A stretch of 64,000 nt of DNA from Agroathelia rolfsii (taxonomy: Eukaryota; Basidiomycota; Agaricomycetes; Amylocorticiales; Amylocorticiaceae), in the NCBI GenBank assembly GCA_018343915.1, contig JABRWF010000001.1:4588001-4652000 (forward strand), given 5' to 3'. Below the pieces are notes generated by a model that ran no database searches, was not told where the DNA came from, and saw nothing but the letters and a program-made list of their open reading frames with translations. A program made the position numbers and the translations under genes. This document shows, piece by piece, positions 31,538 to 45,116 of this stretch (position 1 is the stretch's first letter; each line of letters opens with the position of its first letter).

Positions 31538-34500
31538 ATGTTAATGTCTAGCATTTCTACAACTTTCAATCTACCTGGTTTCTCAGTGTCAAAACCACTT
31601 CCTATAGACTCTTATGAAGAGTATAGAGGTGGAGGCACACCACTAGTTATTGACAACGGTTCAACATCTCTCAGATGGGGCTTTTCTACTGCCCTCTTGC
31701 CTCGTTCTGGTCCCAATGTCATATCAAAATACAGAGAGCGCAAGTCAAATAAACAGCTTCTTCTCTTTGGTGATGGGCTGGATGCAGATAGTACCTCCAA
31801 ATCCCAGGCTAAGATGCCATGGGAAGGTGATGTTCTACTCAATTTTGATGGGATGGTAAGACTGGCCGACTGCGTTGCAGATAGTGTTTCACAACGTTGA
31901 TGGACTTTCCAAGGAGCATGCGTTGGACTATGCATTCACAAACTTGGGTATTGATACACCCAGCATTGAGCATCCTATTATTTTCTCTGAGCGGCTAAGC
32001 ACGCCGCTTCACTCTCGCACCCGTACGCCCCCACATCGCTCAGTGCTTTTGTGTATACCGATTAATTGTTGTTTATTCAAGTAACATCCGAGCTGTTATT
32101 TGAGCTCTATTCTGTCCCCTCCACCGCATATTGCGTCGATAGTATCATGGCTTTCTATCACAACAACGCAACGAACCAGTCCTCTCAGCACTTTACCTCC
32201 GATGGACTGGCTGTGTCGTTTAATACGTCTTCTACGTCCGTTATACCGATCTTGAATGGAAAAGGTATTATGAGCCAAGCTAAGCGGTAAGCCATTGTCC
32301 TGTAGTGTTTCATGACTATTCATCGCAATTGCAGAATTCCTTGGGGCGCATCTCAGGCCTCAGAATACCTGTTAAAGTTGATTCAATTGAAATATCCAGC
32401 TTTTCCTACCCGCGTGACCCCCCATCAATCATCGGTAAGCGAATTTTTGATTTGAAGTAGACATCTGCTAATTATGAACTGTATTTTACTCAGTGGATGC
32501 TCCAGACTTTCTGTGAATTTAGCACAGATTACCCTTCCCTCTTACGAAGACTGAAGGATCCATTGCAGTTGAAAGCATCTGAGAGGATAATTCAATTTCC
32601 TTTTGTAGTCAGCGCTCAGGAGGAAAATTCTGATGCAGAGCTCGCTCGGTTAGCAGAGCGTCGACGAGAACAGGGCAAGAAATTGCAAGAGATGCAAGTA
32701 AAAATGCGTGCTGAAAAGGTTGAGTTCAATCGCCATCACATGGATATCTACAAATTCATCGTCTTGTTGGGAGTAGTTAGCTCAGAAAGAGGAAGACCTG
32801 GCTCATCTATTGGAATTGAGAGAAAGCCGGGACACCGATAGCAAACGTGAATGGCAGGTAACATCCTCCCGCATCTCTATGCATATCTCATGGACTGACG
32901 TATTTCAAGAATAAACTAGATGCCGAGGGATTTGAAGATGAGGAAGTATTTGACGAGACAATCAAGAAGCTCGAGAATGACGTCAAACGCGCTCGAAAGA
33001 AGGATGCCGATGTAGATGAGGTTTTGGTAATTACAAGCTTGCTTTTCACGTGATGTATACTGAAATACTTGTAGGACGAGCCATCTTTTCCTCTAGTGGA
33101 TGTTCCCGATGCCGATGTTCGTAGACAATGTCTTGTGCCTCCAATCCCACTAATTGCTTTTAATAAAGCTCGATGATGATAGTTTGAAAGAGAAGCGCCG
33201 TCAAAAGTTGATGAAGGCCGGATACGAGGCGCGTCTGCGTGCCAGACAAGAGAAAGAACGTGAGCTTGAACTTCGAGCAGCTGAGGAGAAGCGAGAGGAA
33301 GACGAACGAGTGGCGGATCTAGATGGATGGGCCAAGAAATTGAGGCATGAGCAAGAGGTCTTTCGCCATCTTTTGGCATATTTTCTCTGCCGCTGATGCA
33401 TTGTCTTACTAGGCATTAATGACGCGTATCAAAGAGCGTGCAAAGAGAAAGGCTGCTCTCAGCGACAGAAAGAGCGCCGCATCGCAGGCACGAATGAAGA
33501 GTATTGCATCCCTAGCCGCAGACGATCGCGTACCGAAGAAGAAACGTAAGGCAGGACATGGTACGTAGAGTCAAGTATTTATGGTAGCTATGTCTCACAA
33601 TCATTGCAACACAGACGACATGTTTGGTGCCAATGACTCGGACTGGGCTATATACCGCAAGATTGTACGTTTTCGCCTAGGAAAAAAAAGGCAAAATTTA
33701 CGAGCAATTTACTAATTTTGTTTAGAATACAGCAGCTGCATCATCCGATGAGGAAGAGGACCTCATGCAGCTTCACACGGTTGAACAAAAACTCCTCGCA
33801 TATGATCCAACTTTTGCTATCGAAGACACTCACGCAGCGTTGACGACTCAAAAATCTGCGTTGATTGCAGCGTTTCGTCCCCAATATCCAGAGGGCGATA
33901 ACGAAGGTTATCTCATTTGCTCCAAGTAATATCATCATTTAATCCTCCCGTCGTTTAGGGGCGACACGCATCCATTTGAACACTGAGCGCTGGCGCGCTT
34001 GCGAGGTGTGGTTCTCCCCTGGCATGGCTGGAGTTGATTCGGCTGGCCTTCACGAGGTCATACACAATATTTTGTCCACGTTCCCGGAGGCAGAGAAGGG
34101 ACGCCTGGCCAAGGTTTGCCCACCATTCATTTCAACTTATGTCAGATGCTAACTTCTTGCAACTAGAATATCTTCCTAACCGGTTCCCCTGTTGCACTTC
34201 CTGGGTTGGCAGACAGACTATACGCCGAAATTCGACCAGTCCTTCCACCCGAAATGCCTATCAACATCGTGAAGGCAGCCAATCCTTCACTAGATGCATG
34301 GCATGGCATGGCACGATTTGCTAACACTGGAGGACTGCCTGAAGTGAGCGTCACGAAGGAAGAGTATGAAGAATGGGGTGGCGAGAGGGTCAAGAGATGG
34401 TGGGGCGGCAACTGGAACTATAGCGTCACCGAATTTTCGAAATTAGATAGGGCTTCGTCAGCGAATCCCGACACAGATAACACCATGGCGGATGCGGATG

Positions 34501-34538
34501 ATAATGGTGCTCCCGAAGCAGACATGGATGAATCATAA
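31538..34538 (+). CDS. ARP5: Actin-related protein 5 (INO80 complex subunit)
   Basis: About a dozen exons give a protein of roughly 750 residues. The start ATG at 31538 leads to LVIDNGSTSLRWGFS, the actin phosphate-1 loop, and an RKSNKQLLLFGDGLD segment. Exon 2 has ALDYAFTNLGIDTPSIEHPI, and the next SELLFELYSVPSTAYCVDS and the connecting actin-fold pieces up to QLKYPAF. A long charged insertion follows (LARLAERRREQGKKLQEM through KKKRKAGH), as in Arp5 orthologues. The actin fold then resumes with LNTERWRACEVWFSPGMAGVD and FLTGSPVALPGLADRLYAEI. The C-terminus is acidic and ends at TAA 34536-34538. Arp5 acts in the nucleus, coupling the INO80 ATPase to nucleosome sliding. Intact. Identification is by motif order and the Arp5-specific insertion. 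Confidence 0.93.
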
Positions 34539-34766
34539 AATCAGCCCTTCCTAGTATTGTATTCCCACTCAATGATTGTTGTTTTCGCATGTTCTTCTAG
34601 CTGTATGGAAATCTGAATTATGTTCAAAATATCTCGCCAGGTAGTAGGCACGCTTTGATAATCAACAAAGGAAAATGGCATAAAATCAAAAATTACAGGG
34701 TAATGCCACAACAAAGAGCTCCAGGAAGAAACGTGGGATAGATGATTAACGAAATGCACATATCCT

Positions 34767-35676
<910 letters not shown>

Positions 35677-36304
35677 CTCGTGAACTCAGGGATCTAGCTA
35701 GATATCTCAGAAAGGCGGCCCGTTTGAATAAATTGTAAATGAGCGAGTCGATGATACTGACATGGACGTGGTATAGTCGTGCAGCAACGTCTCCGCCTCT
35801 GGGCCTCCGTCGTGGCTTATGGTAGCCACACCAGCCACACCACGCCTCTGTTTTACTTCCGATATATGAGCTCATTGCAATGGCACATGGCCTCTGGCTT
35901 CTGCTCTCTTTCAGTCACGGCGCCAGTGGCCTTCCACAACTATGTTGCACCGCGTCAAATTCATGTTAGTGAAACAGTGGCTCAGGCCACCTTTTTGACT
36001 CCTCGAGGCGGCTAAGAACAAAACTAATTCTTCCTATCTGATGCATTTTCTTCATCTTGCTGAATCGAATACGAGCCATCTTCCTCATATTGACATATTT
36101 GGGGTTGCGCTGATCCAAACAACTTTGGCTCAATGTGTGCCCCGTGATAGGACTTGTGTGATGCTCCCATTCTTAGCATCATCCTGTGCAACACATGTCG
36201 ATAGGTTATCTTCTCGATACTTCGATGAATACTCTTTGTTGTCTTGTGTTGGGAGCAATAAAAACACCTCCATTGCCACAGTCTAGTTTCTGCCTCAACC
36301 CACA
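35677..36304. promoter_or_regulatory. Shared 5' region between the Rab gene and the helicase gene
   Basis: This 628-bp region separates divergently transcribed genes. No ORF with recognisable content is present, and no specific site could be assigned. Confidence 0.4.
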
Positions 36305-39300
36305 ATGTCTCCTCTCAATATTCTAAAAACACCATCCTTGCTGATTCTTCAGTTAGATCGACTTTCTGACGATACTACATGCGCAAAAGCAATTCTAGAG
36401 GCAGAAGAATATCTCCTCAGCGCATCATTCAACCAGGCCGACCTGATAGAAATCCTCAATGTCCCAAGACTATTTGAATTTTTGATTACAGGCGAGACAT
36501 TTTACTAGTTGGGGCCCATCGATCGTTTTACTCAATTAAACTTAGCCTCTGAGTGCTCGGAGAGCATCGCTCATTTGATTCTCAAGAATTACCCTTCATC
36601 CTTGGAGGAATTTTCTGAAACGCCGATTACAGCCTTTATCGAGAGAATTCAGCATTTCTTGTACTTCGCCGAATCAACTGTTGACCTCGATGGCAAAACC
36701 ATGGGACTCATCAGAGATGATGGAAAACATATTCTGTTGACTTTGCGTGCCGTGAAAGCGATGCAATCTATGGACTTCGACAGCCAGGCTCCTCCTGAAT
36801 TGACTGACGGTGTATTGGCAGATGCCGACGAAGAGCAGGATAGCTTCTTCCTCTCCCAACCCAACAAAAACAAGCGCAGATTTAGAAAAACTCGTAGGAA
36901 AACACCTTCTTCCTCTCATCAGGCCTTTCAAGATCTCAATCTCACAATGCCATCGAACAATTACGAAGCATCTTTGTTATGCAGCAGTTTACTAGAGGAG
37001 CAAAAGGGATACATTCACGTTTGTCTTGTGCACTGACTCTTATGTATTACTCTAATTACACTTTTTTAGCTTCTTCTCAATGTGTTATGTACCGCAAGTT
37101 TTGCATCATATGCAAAATCTCAGTATATTCCAACTACTTCCGACCTAGAACTGGTGGATTCTACATGCAATTACGAAATCAATACTCAGTCTCACGACCC
37201 ATCTCCTGAAGCTACGTTGTCAGCTGCATTCCCAATGGTTCAACCCATGAAAGCTGCTCTGTATTTTGATAATGCAGACGGGTTTGGAGAATGGCGCATC
37301 TTCATCTCAGGCAAAGCCGATGCTGATCTACGGGGATTACGACGGCGCGATCAACACTTATTCCAAATCGTTATTAAGAAAATCAAGTGAGTTCTTGTTG
37401 AATATACATGGGATGTTTTCTCTACTTACACGGTTTGTAGGCAACTTTCCAGAGGTGAATTTTCTGCGGACAACCAGAAGCGCCTCGATGGAAGCAGAGT
37501 AAATGTACCAATTTTTGAAGCAAAAATGACCGGAGATACAAGACTGGTGGTAAGTTCGTCTTAATAACTGACTCAGAGATCATTCATTAACTCCATTGAT
37601 TAGTACCATATCGACTGTATTGCTGACTACGACAGCACGGTATGCTTTTTATCGTGATTCTTAAATGCGTTGTCTAAGATATTGGCATTGTGCTAGATTG
37701 AATCACAAGGTAGCATTAGTTACTTCTTACTAGTAATAGTATTACTAACCCCATTGTTCGTCAAGTCATCAAGATATTTGGTGTTTACACACATGCGCAA
37801 ATTGATCGCATTCGATGGAGTTCCGTTAGCCACCAACTGAGTCATCATGGTCCGGAGTACAGGGACAGGTTAGCCTTCCTTTGTTATGCCCATCCCTTAC
37901 TTCACTTACATAAGTTTTATAGAGTGACCATTCGCAATAAGCGAGCTGATAATAATGCATGCTATACCCCTGCATCTTTTCCGCCACTTGAACAAACAAG
38001 CCCCATTACTCTTGCACCATCTACTCTACCACAGGAAGACCTCGGAAACGTAAGCTCTGTCACTGTTTGAGGATCGGAGGAAATAATATCCTAATGATGA
38101 TTCTTTAGTTGCATGCGCTTTTAACGTAAGAATTTAGTCAAAATCTCCTTGAACGAGCCTTCATTCATTGTTTTTAGTCTCGAGAAATATGTTGTTTTGT
38201 CTAAGGTATTTCTACTTCTATTTGAGAGACGGTTTCACAAAAATTGATACCTCGTTAGGCTTTGCTAAACAGCGAGTTTTTGTCTTCCTCTTGGATCTCT
38301 GCATTCCTTCAATCTAACTTCTTTGTACCTCAGGCATTATCGCCGACGAGGATGTTGCCCATGTATTCAACGTTTCGTGAGTTACCTTTGGCCCCTGTCC
38401 TGAAGCTTTGTAATGCTGCTCCCTAGGCCCAGGGAAAAGGAGATCATTGAACATCCCTACTCGTGCTTTGTGTTGGGAAGAAGTGGGACCGGGTAAGAAG
38501 CGTTGTAATGATCTCTATTGATGTTAGCTTTAAACACATTCCCAGAAAAACCACAACAATGCTATTTAGGATGCTTGGAATTGAGCGTGCATGGTCTATG
38601 GGCTCACAGGACATCGGGATGCCCCGACAACTATTTGTTACGCAATCACCTATCCTCGCAAGCAAGGTAGAGGAGTACTTTAAAAAACTCATGAACTCAC
38701 TCAATACCGCTTCCTACACGCTGAACGATCTCTCTCGGATTGCCAAAGAGAAGAAGAAAAGACAGAAGGACCTGGATGCAGAGCTCATTGATCGTGATGA
38801 TGATATCGAATTCCAGACAAAACTTCCCCGAAGATTCAGTCAGCTTGAAGACAAGCATTTTCCGTTGTTTCTTACCTATAGCCAAGTTTGTTCCTCTTAT
38901 CCCATCTCTTTTGTACTTCCGACTGATCATACTTTGTAAATTCCAAGTTGTGTCAAATGCTTGAAGCTGATATTGAAAAATATCTGACCTAGCTTTGGGA
39001 AAAAACGAAACAGGACGAAGCCGACCCTGATGATAGTTTTGATGATGTAGCACCCGCGGAATGGAGGGTTAGGTCAAGTTCGCAAACCTTGGTGTCATAT
39101 AACATCTTTAGAAGCCAATACTGGGACCATTTCTCTCAAACTCTTGTTAAAGGCCTTGGTACGCTCTCGATACTCTCTTTTTTGGCAACCAAATTGACCT
39201 ACCAATCCTAGATCCAGCTCTTGTCTATAGCGAGATTATTGGCATGCTCTACCTCTTTTGCTTGACACAAGCTATTTTCTTATCTTGTTTATACCAGGTA

Positions 39301-42300
39301 CCATCAAAGGTTCCGAGCAAACCCTTACGCATCCCAAGCACTTCCTGGACAAGCGTACATACGAGGAGCTTGGAGCAAAGGCAAGCTCCATCACATCAAC
39401 CAGGCGTGAATCTATCTATGGCATCTTTGAATCGTATTCCAAGCGAAAACGCAACTATAGGCAATATGACTTGGCTGACAGGTTTGTCTGATGTCTTTCA
39501 AAGTTTATATGAAATCGTTCTAAATCTAGCTACAGGACTCACGACATTATTCGCTTTATCCGCAAATTTTGTAACACCCATGACAGTGGCCCATCATTCA
39601 GCACGGATAGCATACTGAGCACTACAAATAGTGCTGGTATCTTCGGTCAAAAGGCCCATTATCTGTGAGTTAAACAAGTGCATGTACCTAGTCATTACTT
39701 GAAGGACCATTGCTTCGCCTCCAGATATGTTGACGAGGCTCAGGATAACCTCATCATCGACGCTCTACGTAAGTCCTTGAGTTAGCTGTTTGAATTCACA
39801 CACTGACAAAATAACATCTTTGAAACGACGGGTAGTTTTGCGGTGGCTCTGTAACAACCCTAATGGCCTTTTCTTTGCCGGAGATACTGCGCAAGCAATA
39901 TCCGCTGGCAGTTCATTCCGTTTTGATGACCTGAAAGCTTTCATTTGGCGAATTGAGGTACGCTCATTTAATTAAGATATACACTTACATTAGTTAATTA
40001 ATGTACTAGGAAAACAACTTTGCCCAACTGCCATCCTCCACTCCGGTACACCAACCTGCATCTTTTCAACTCGTAACAAACTATCGATCGCATGGAGGCA
40101 TAGTTAAATGTGCCCACTCTATCATTGAAATCATCACGCACTTCTGGCCATATACTATTGACGTATTGGCGCCAGAAAAGGGCGTCGTGGATGGAAAGAA
40201 GCCTGTTTTCCTCTATGGTTGGGACCAAGACACGGCTCGTTATGAGCAATTCTTGTTCGGGGACTCGTGAGTCACCATTGAAACGAGCTTTATTCATATA
40301 ATTCATTTATGATATTAGGGATTCGTCGATGGAGTTCGGCGCAAAACAATGTTGGTAAAAGATTTCTCAAGATGGACACTCCTTTCTGATGAATTTCTCT
40401 AGGTATTCTTGTGAGAGATGATAACGCTAGGGAAAAACTCAGGATGCAGATAGGAGATATTGGTCTCATCTTGTCGGTTATTTTTTGAACTTTGAGAAAA
40501 GTCGAACGTAAGCTAAATGCTCATTCTCTAGGACTCTATACGAAAGCAAAGGCCTTGAGTTTGATGATGTATGATTTAGAAGCTTTTATTCCTGTCCAAA
40601 ACTAACGATATCCACAGGTTCTACTCTACAATTTTTTTCAAGACTCAGCAATAGATTTTTCAAGATGGCGCCTTGTCTTGAACCTAATGGGTGGGCCTAA
40701 GGAAAAACATCTTGCTGTGCCAAGGTTTGATGTCGTTCGCCATGCAGGCTTGTGCACTGAGGTTCGAGAAATTATCCATCATTGCCATCACTTTTCTGTC
40801 CTTAGAATGGTTTGCTTTTAGCTCAAATTCTTATACGTGGCTATTACTCGAGCACGCCAAAATATTTGGATTATAGACTCTTCTGAGAGATGTGAACCCA
40901 TGAAGGTCTAGATCAAATCATCATTCCAAGTGTTTTTTTTTTTTTGCTGACTCTGATGGTCACGGGTATAGGACCTTTGGAATTCACAAAATCTTGTAGA
41001 TATCAAAACTCCCGAGATGGATGTCCCAATTTTTGCTGCGTCTTCCACATCGGAAGAGTGGGCCGAGACTGGACGTAGGCTTTTTGAACATAAACGCTAC
41101 TTACAGGCGAAACATTGCTTCGAACGGGCAAACCAGCCTCATAGAGTCATTATCACAAACGCTTATTATCTCCGCGAAAACGCCCGTATGGTATCCGGCA
41201 ATTCCGAAACAGACAAGCTTGCACGGAAGCAGGCATTCAGTGCGGCGGCACGGGAATTCGTCACCTGCGCTCTGAATGCAAAGCAAAATATCTCTCGGAG
41301 CTACTACAGAGCAGCTGCGGTTTGCTTCCATTCCGCTGAAGAGCTTCAGCAGGCAGCTCAATGTCACGAGCATGCAGAGGAGTTTGACGATGCCAGCCAG
41401 CTGTACCGAAAGCTAGGATACTTCGACGACATCACTCGTATAATTCAAGCGCACCAAGGTTCCATGGACAAGTCACTTGTCAACTCTTTAGTTGGGATTG
41501 CAAAACTCTTTTATCTTCGCCAGAATCAGATAAAGTAAGCCTACGAGATGCTTGTGCTTTCACGGATAAACCATAACAATCATGTGTTTTTAGAAAGGCA
41601 ATGCTACTGTTCCCACCTGACAGCGAGGAAATGCTAGAATTCACCGAGGACTATGACCTACCACTGGCGCAAGCGAGCATTTTGGAACAGCGTGCCCGAT
41701 TCTCAGATGCAGCAGAGATTCTCCTGAAAGAAGGTCGCGAAGTTGCTGCTATCACCTGTCTTCTCAAGGATACCGAGAACAAGGCTTCGGTTCAACATGT
41801 CGGCGAGTATTTGCTGAGAGGACTATGGAAAAAAATATCCTTTGCTTCATCCTTCGATTCAGAGTCCGCAGCTGCCGCAAAAGAGCTTCTGGCTATGTCA
41901 AAACAACTGAATCTATCTCTCTTAACACCTGCTGACGAATTGGAGGTATATGACTAATAATAGCCTTGATGCAAAACCATACTAATACCACATAGATTCT
42001 AATGTTCCAGTATCTTGTGTCCAAAGACAAGGTCCAACTCGAAGAGATTGCACCCCGATTCCTTGAGTACCATCGACCCTACGCTTCTCTTATGTGTTTG
42101 GACGCATTGATGGAGCTTGCCCCACTTCTTCAGAGCTCTACTCAATCGCAAATTTCTTCTAGATTAAACTCCTTTGAAAAATACGTCCGTTTAATCAAAG
42201 AGGTCGTGTCACATAAAAATCCTTGCCATAGTGGCCCTATGCAAAAATTGTTCGCTTTCTATGGCTCAAGCGAAGAAGGGTTCTGCCTATCTCGTGGATC

Positions 42301-45013
42301 TTTCCTCCATAATTACATCTCACAGGCTGCTCGAGTCGTCTATTTACGCTCTGATGACCATGGTGATTGGATTTCGTCAATTGATTTGCACTCTAGTCTC
42401 CGCCGCTCGCTGCTCTCCCATCTCAAAACTAGCTCTGACACGTTAGGCAGTATCTTACTCAAAGCCTCTTCTCTTTCACCCTGTTTACAATTTGCAACGA
42501 GCAAGCAATGTAATCGCGAAAATTGTAACTGGGGTCATATTGAGCCACGTCAAGTCAACGATTATTATGGTTTTCGCGTACAAGCGCATGTTAAATACAT
42601 AGTCATCATGCAGGACGCTGGAAGTAGTGAACGTCCCGACATACGGATTCGAAATCAAAGGTAAGTAAAATTGCTGTTGGTTTCTAGACGCCGAGGTCTG
42701 ACCAAAAATCCTAAGGATATGGCTGGAGCGGCTGTATGATGCTATATACCCTTTAGCCTACCAGCTTGGAACGGTGGGCAACTTGACTAGTACCCACATT
42801 TCGCCAGGACAACGAAGTTCCCTTAAAGATGTTTGCCAAGCACTTTTATTGGCGTATAAATCGTTCTATTGGCAAGAAAACCCAGCCTTTCTAAGCGTTG
42901 TCTTACGAGTGATCCATATCCTTACCCTGCTCGGAGGAGTGGATTTTCTTCGTACTGCGCCATGCATCACGACGTTCACTTCACACCCACAGAGTTTGAT
43001 GCGCTTAAACGGAGGTAGTTACATTTTACCGGAGATTCTGGAGTTCTTGCAACGCCAACATCCAAGCTCCTTATCGTATGGCATTTTACCTCTAATGTAA
43101 GCCTGGATGCTCAAAACTATAGCACGACAAATTAATTGATATTACTCCCATTTAGTCACATCATTAAAAAGAGATTACCTATCAACATTTCAATCCTCTG
43201 CGATTTGGTCGACAATGCGTGTGCACAAATTATCTACGCTCGACAGTGCGATAGTAAATTCACCAAAGACACTAATCGACGGCCAATCATGATCCCCAGA
43301 AGTTGGCTACGTCCCAGCGCTACACCAATCGGTCCGAAAGAATTGAGCTTAGGATTGGTATTAAGTTTTATCCAATCGCTTGGCGACTTATTGTATAGCA
43401 TTTCCAACCCTGAAGGAGCATCTACAAATAGTACGTATATAAGGTACATTGAACGTCCTACATTATAATGATATTATTGGTCTAGATCTGAGTCACCTTG
43501 GGCATGGGTCTTCGAATCTCTCCTCGAGTGGGCTAATAGTTCGGAATACCTTTACTTTGAGGATGTAAGTAGTTCTGGATTATTTGCTTTTCCGACGATT
43601 GACACAACTTGGCAACTGGTGACAGACGGAGGGCTATTTGTCTTGGTATCGTTCACTTTCATAGTTTTTGGGGCAGCTTTTTTCTAAATCCCCACCTAGT
43701 AGGACATCATGCCCGATCCCTTACACTGAAGGATATGATTATTGCCTACGTCAACAAGACTGGAAGACTGGGTCACCATGATCCATTTTTTAGCGGAAAT
43801 CGGTAATTCTTAATTCTCCTCTTTTCTTTTTAAGAAGAATAACTAACAACACCCAGATATGTTGGTTTTTCCAACCCTAAACACTGGCACGACATATCCA
43901 AAGGATTGCGTCACTCAATGTTTGATTCGCAGACGGACGTCATTGCTCAAGTGCACCTATCACCAAATCCAGCACCATTGCAACAGACGTTTAGGATGTT
44001 AAATATTAGTCTGGAAGACGCACTAAAGCTAAACCCTGCCTTGGCTACGATTCTTGGGATTGCAGTGAAATCAACACTTCGGCCAGAAGCCCCTTCCTTT
44101 GTTCCTCGACCCAATCCACCCCCAAATTCCGGTCAACAATCTCAGATAGAACCGCTTGCTACTTCTGACGTCAATTGTAACAGTCCTCAGCCCAATGATT
44201 CGCGGCCACAAGGGGTCGAAATCGAGGAAACGGACGATGTCGCCGACGAGGATGATTCCGAGGATGACATAGACATTTCCAATAATCACGATATTGATGT
44301 TGTTGTTCCATCCATAGAGTCTCAAGTCCATGAGCCTTCTCCAGAGGAACGTAAAGCTGCAAATATTCTGTCTCAAGCGTGTTCCCGGTGGTTGCTGAAA
44401 AGATCGACTAGGGAGGGTTTGGAGGAACAGCTGATATCTATATACGAACAATGTCTCAGCATTGTTCAATCGAGGAAATGGACCCACGACTCTTACCGAT
44501 GCATGTTGCTTGGACCCCTCCCTCACGCCCTTGTTTGCCTTCAAAGCGTTTCGAATCAAATCCTTGCCGACAAGACCCGGATCAAGAAGGCTTTCAGTAA
44601 AGATACTCATGAAAGACTGGAAGAGACAATAAGTCAGTACAATGAGATCAAGTACATTTCTTTGGCTGTTTCAGGCAGATTCGTATCATTCACAAACGCT
44701 GGTTTTCTTACGTGACAGCGCCCTCGCAAAGCGATGCCACTCCTTGCGACAAGTTCTACAGCCTGAGTCGGAAATCCACCGGAAGCGTGCAACTGGCGAA
44801 CTCAAGAAGTATATGGCATCTCTCGAACGACTCTTCAACTCTTGTTATCGTTCCAACAGCACGCCCCTCTTACACGATGCAAAAAGCCACCTCGATCTTG
44901 CGATGAAAGGGATTGTGGCCGAAAGAGAGGATGAGCCCAAGGAAGGGGATGATAGTACTCCATCGAAGAAGCCGAAACCAACGCTAAATACTTCAGATCT
45001 GGATCCTTATTGA
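36305..45013 (+). CDS. Large TRANK1-like SF1 (UvrD-type) helicase with TPR-like repeats
   Basis: The gene has more than 20 short-intron exons and codes for well over 2000 residues. The Walker A motif GRSGTGKTTT is split by an intron near 38495. Motif II is LYVDEAQDN (near 39725), motif IV region TNYRSHGGIVK (near 40080), motif V TLYESKGLEFDDVLLYNF (near 40535) and motif VI LYVAITRARQNIWIID (near 40835). Downstream are helical repeats typical of TPR-like arrays (LFEHKRYLQAKHCFERA; YRAAAVCFHSAEELQQA). A CX8CX4CX3H finger (near 42500) and an acidic C-terminal region follow, with stop 45011-45013. An in-frame TAG at 36506-36508 interrupts exon 1 (FLITGETFY-stop-LGPIDRF). It may be Trp to stop, a 48-bp intron (36461-36508, weak GTCCCA donor) or a sequencing error. 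Function in fungi is unknown. Confidence 0.8.
42481..42550 (+). other. CCCH-like zinc finger within the helicase
   Basis: CLQFATSKQCNRENCNWGH gives CX8CX4CX3H, close to the CX7-8CX5CX3H RNA-binding finger. It lies between the helical repeats and the C-terminal region. RNA binding is inference. Confidence 0.45.
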
Positions 45014-45116
45014 AATCGATTGACAACAGCTGCTCTATGTATGCATCGTACGCGTTTGTCGTTGAATGTACTAATATGCATGATCCAATGGATCGACGTG
45101 AAACTTTGTCGCAAAA

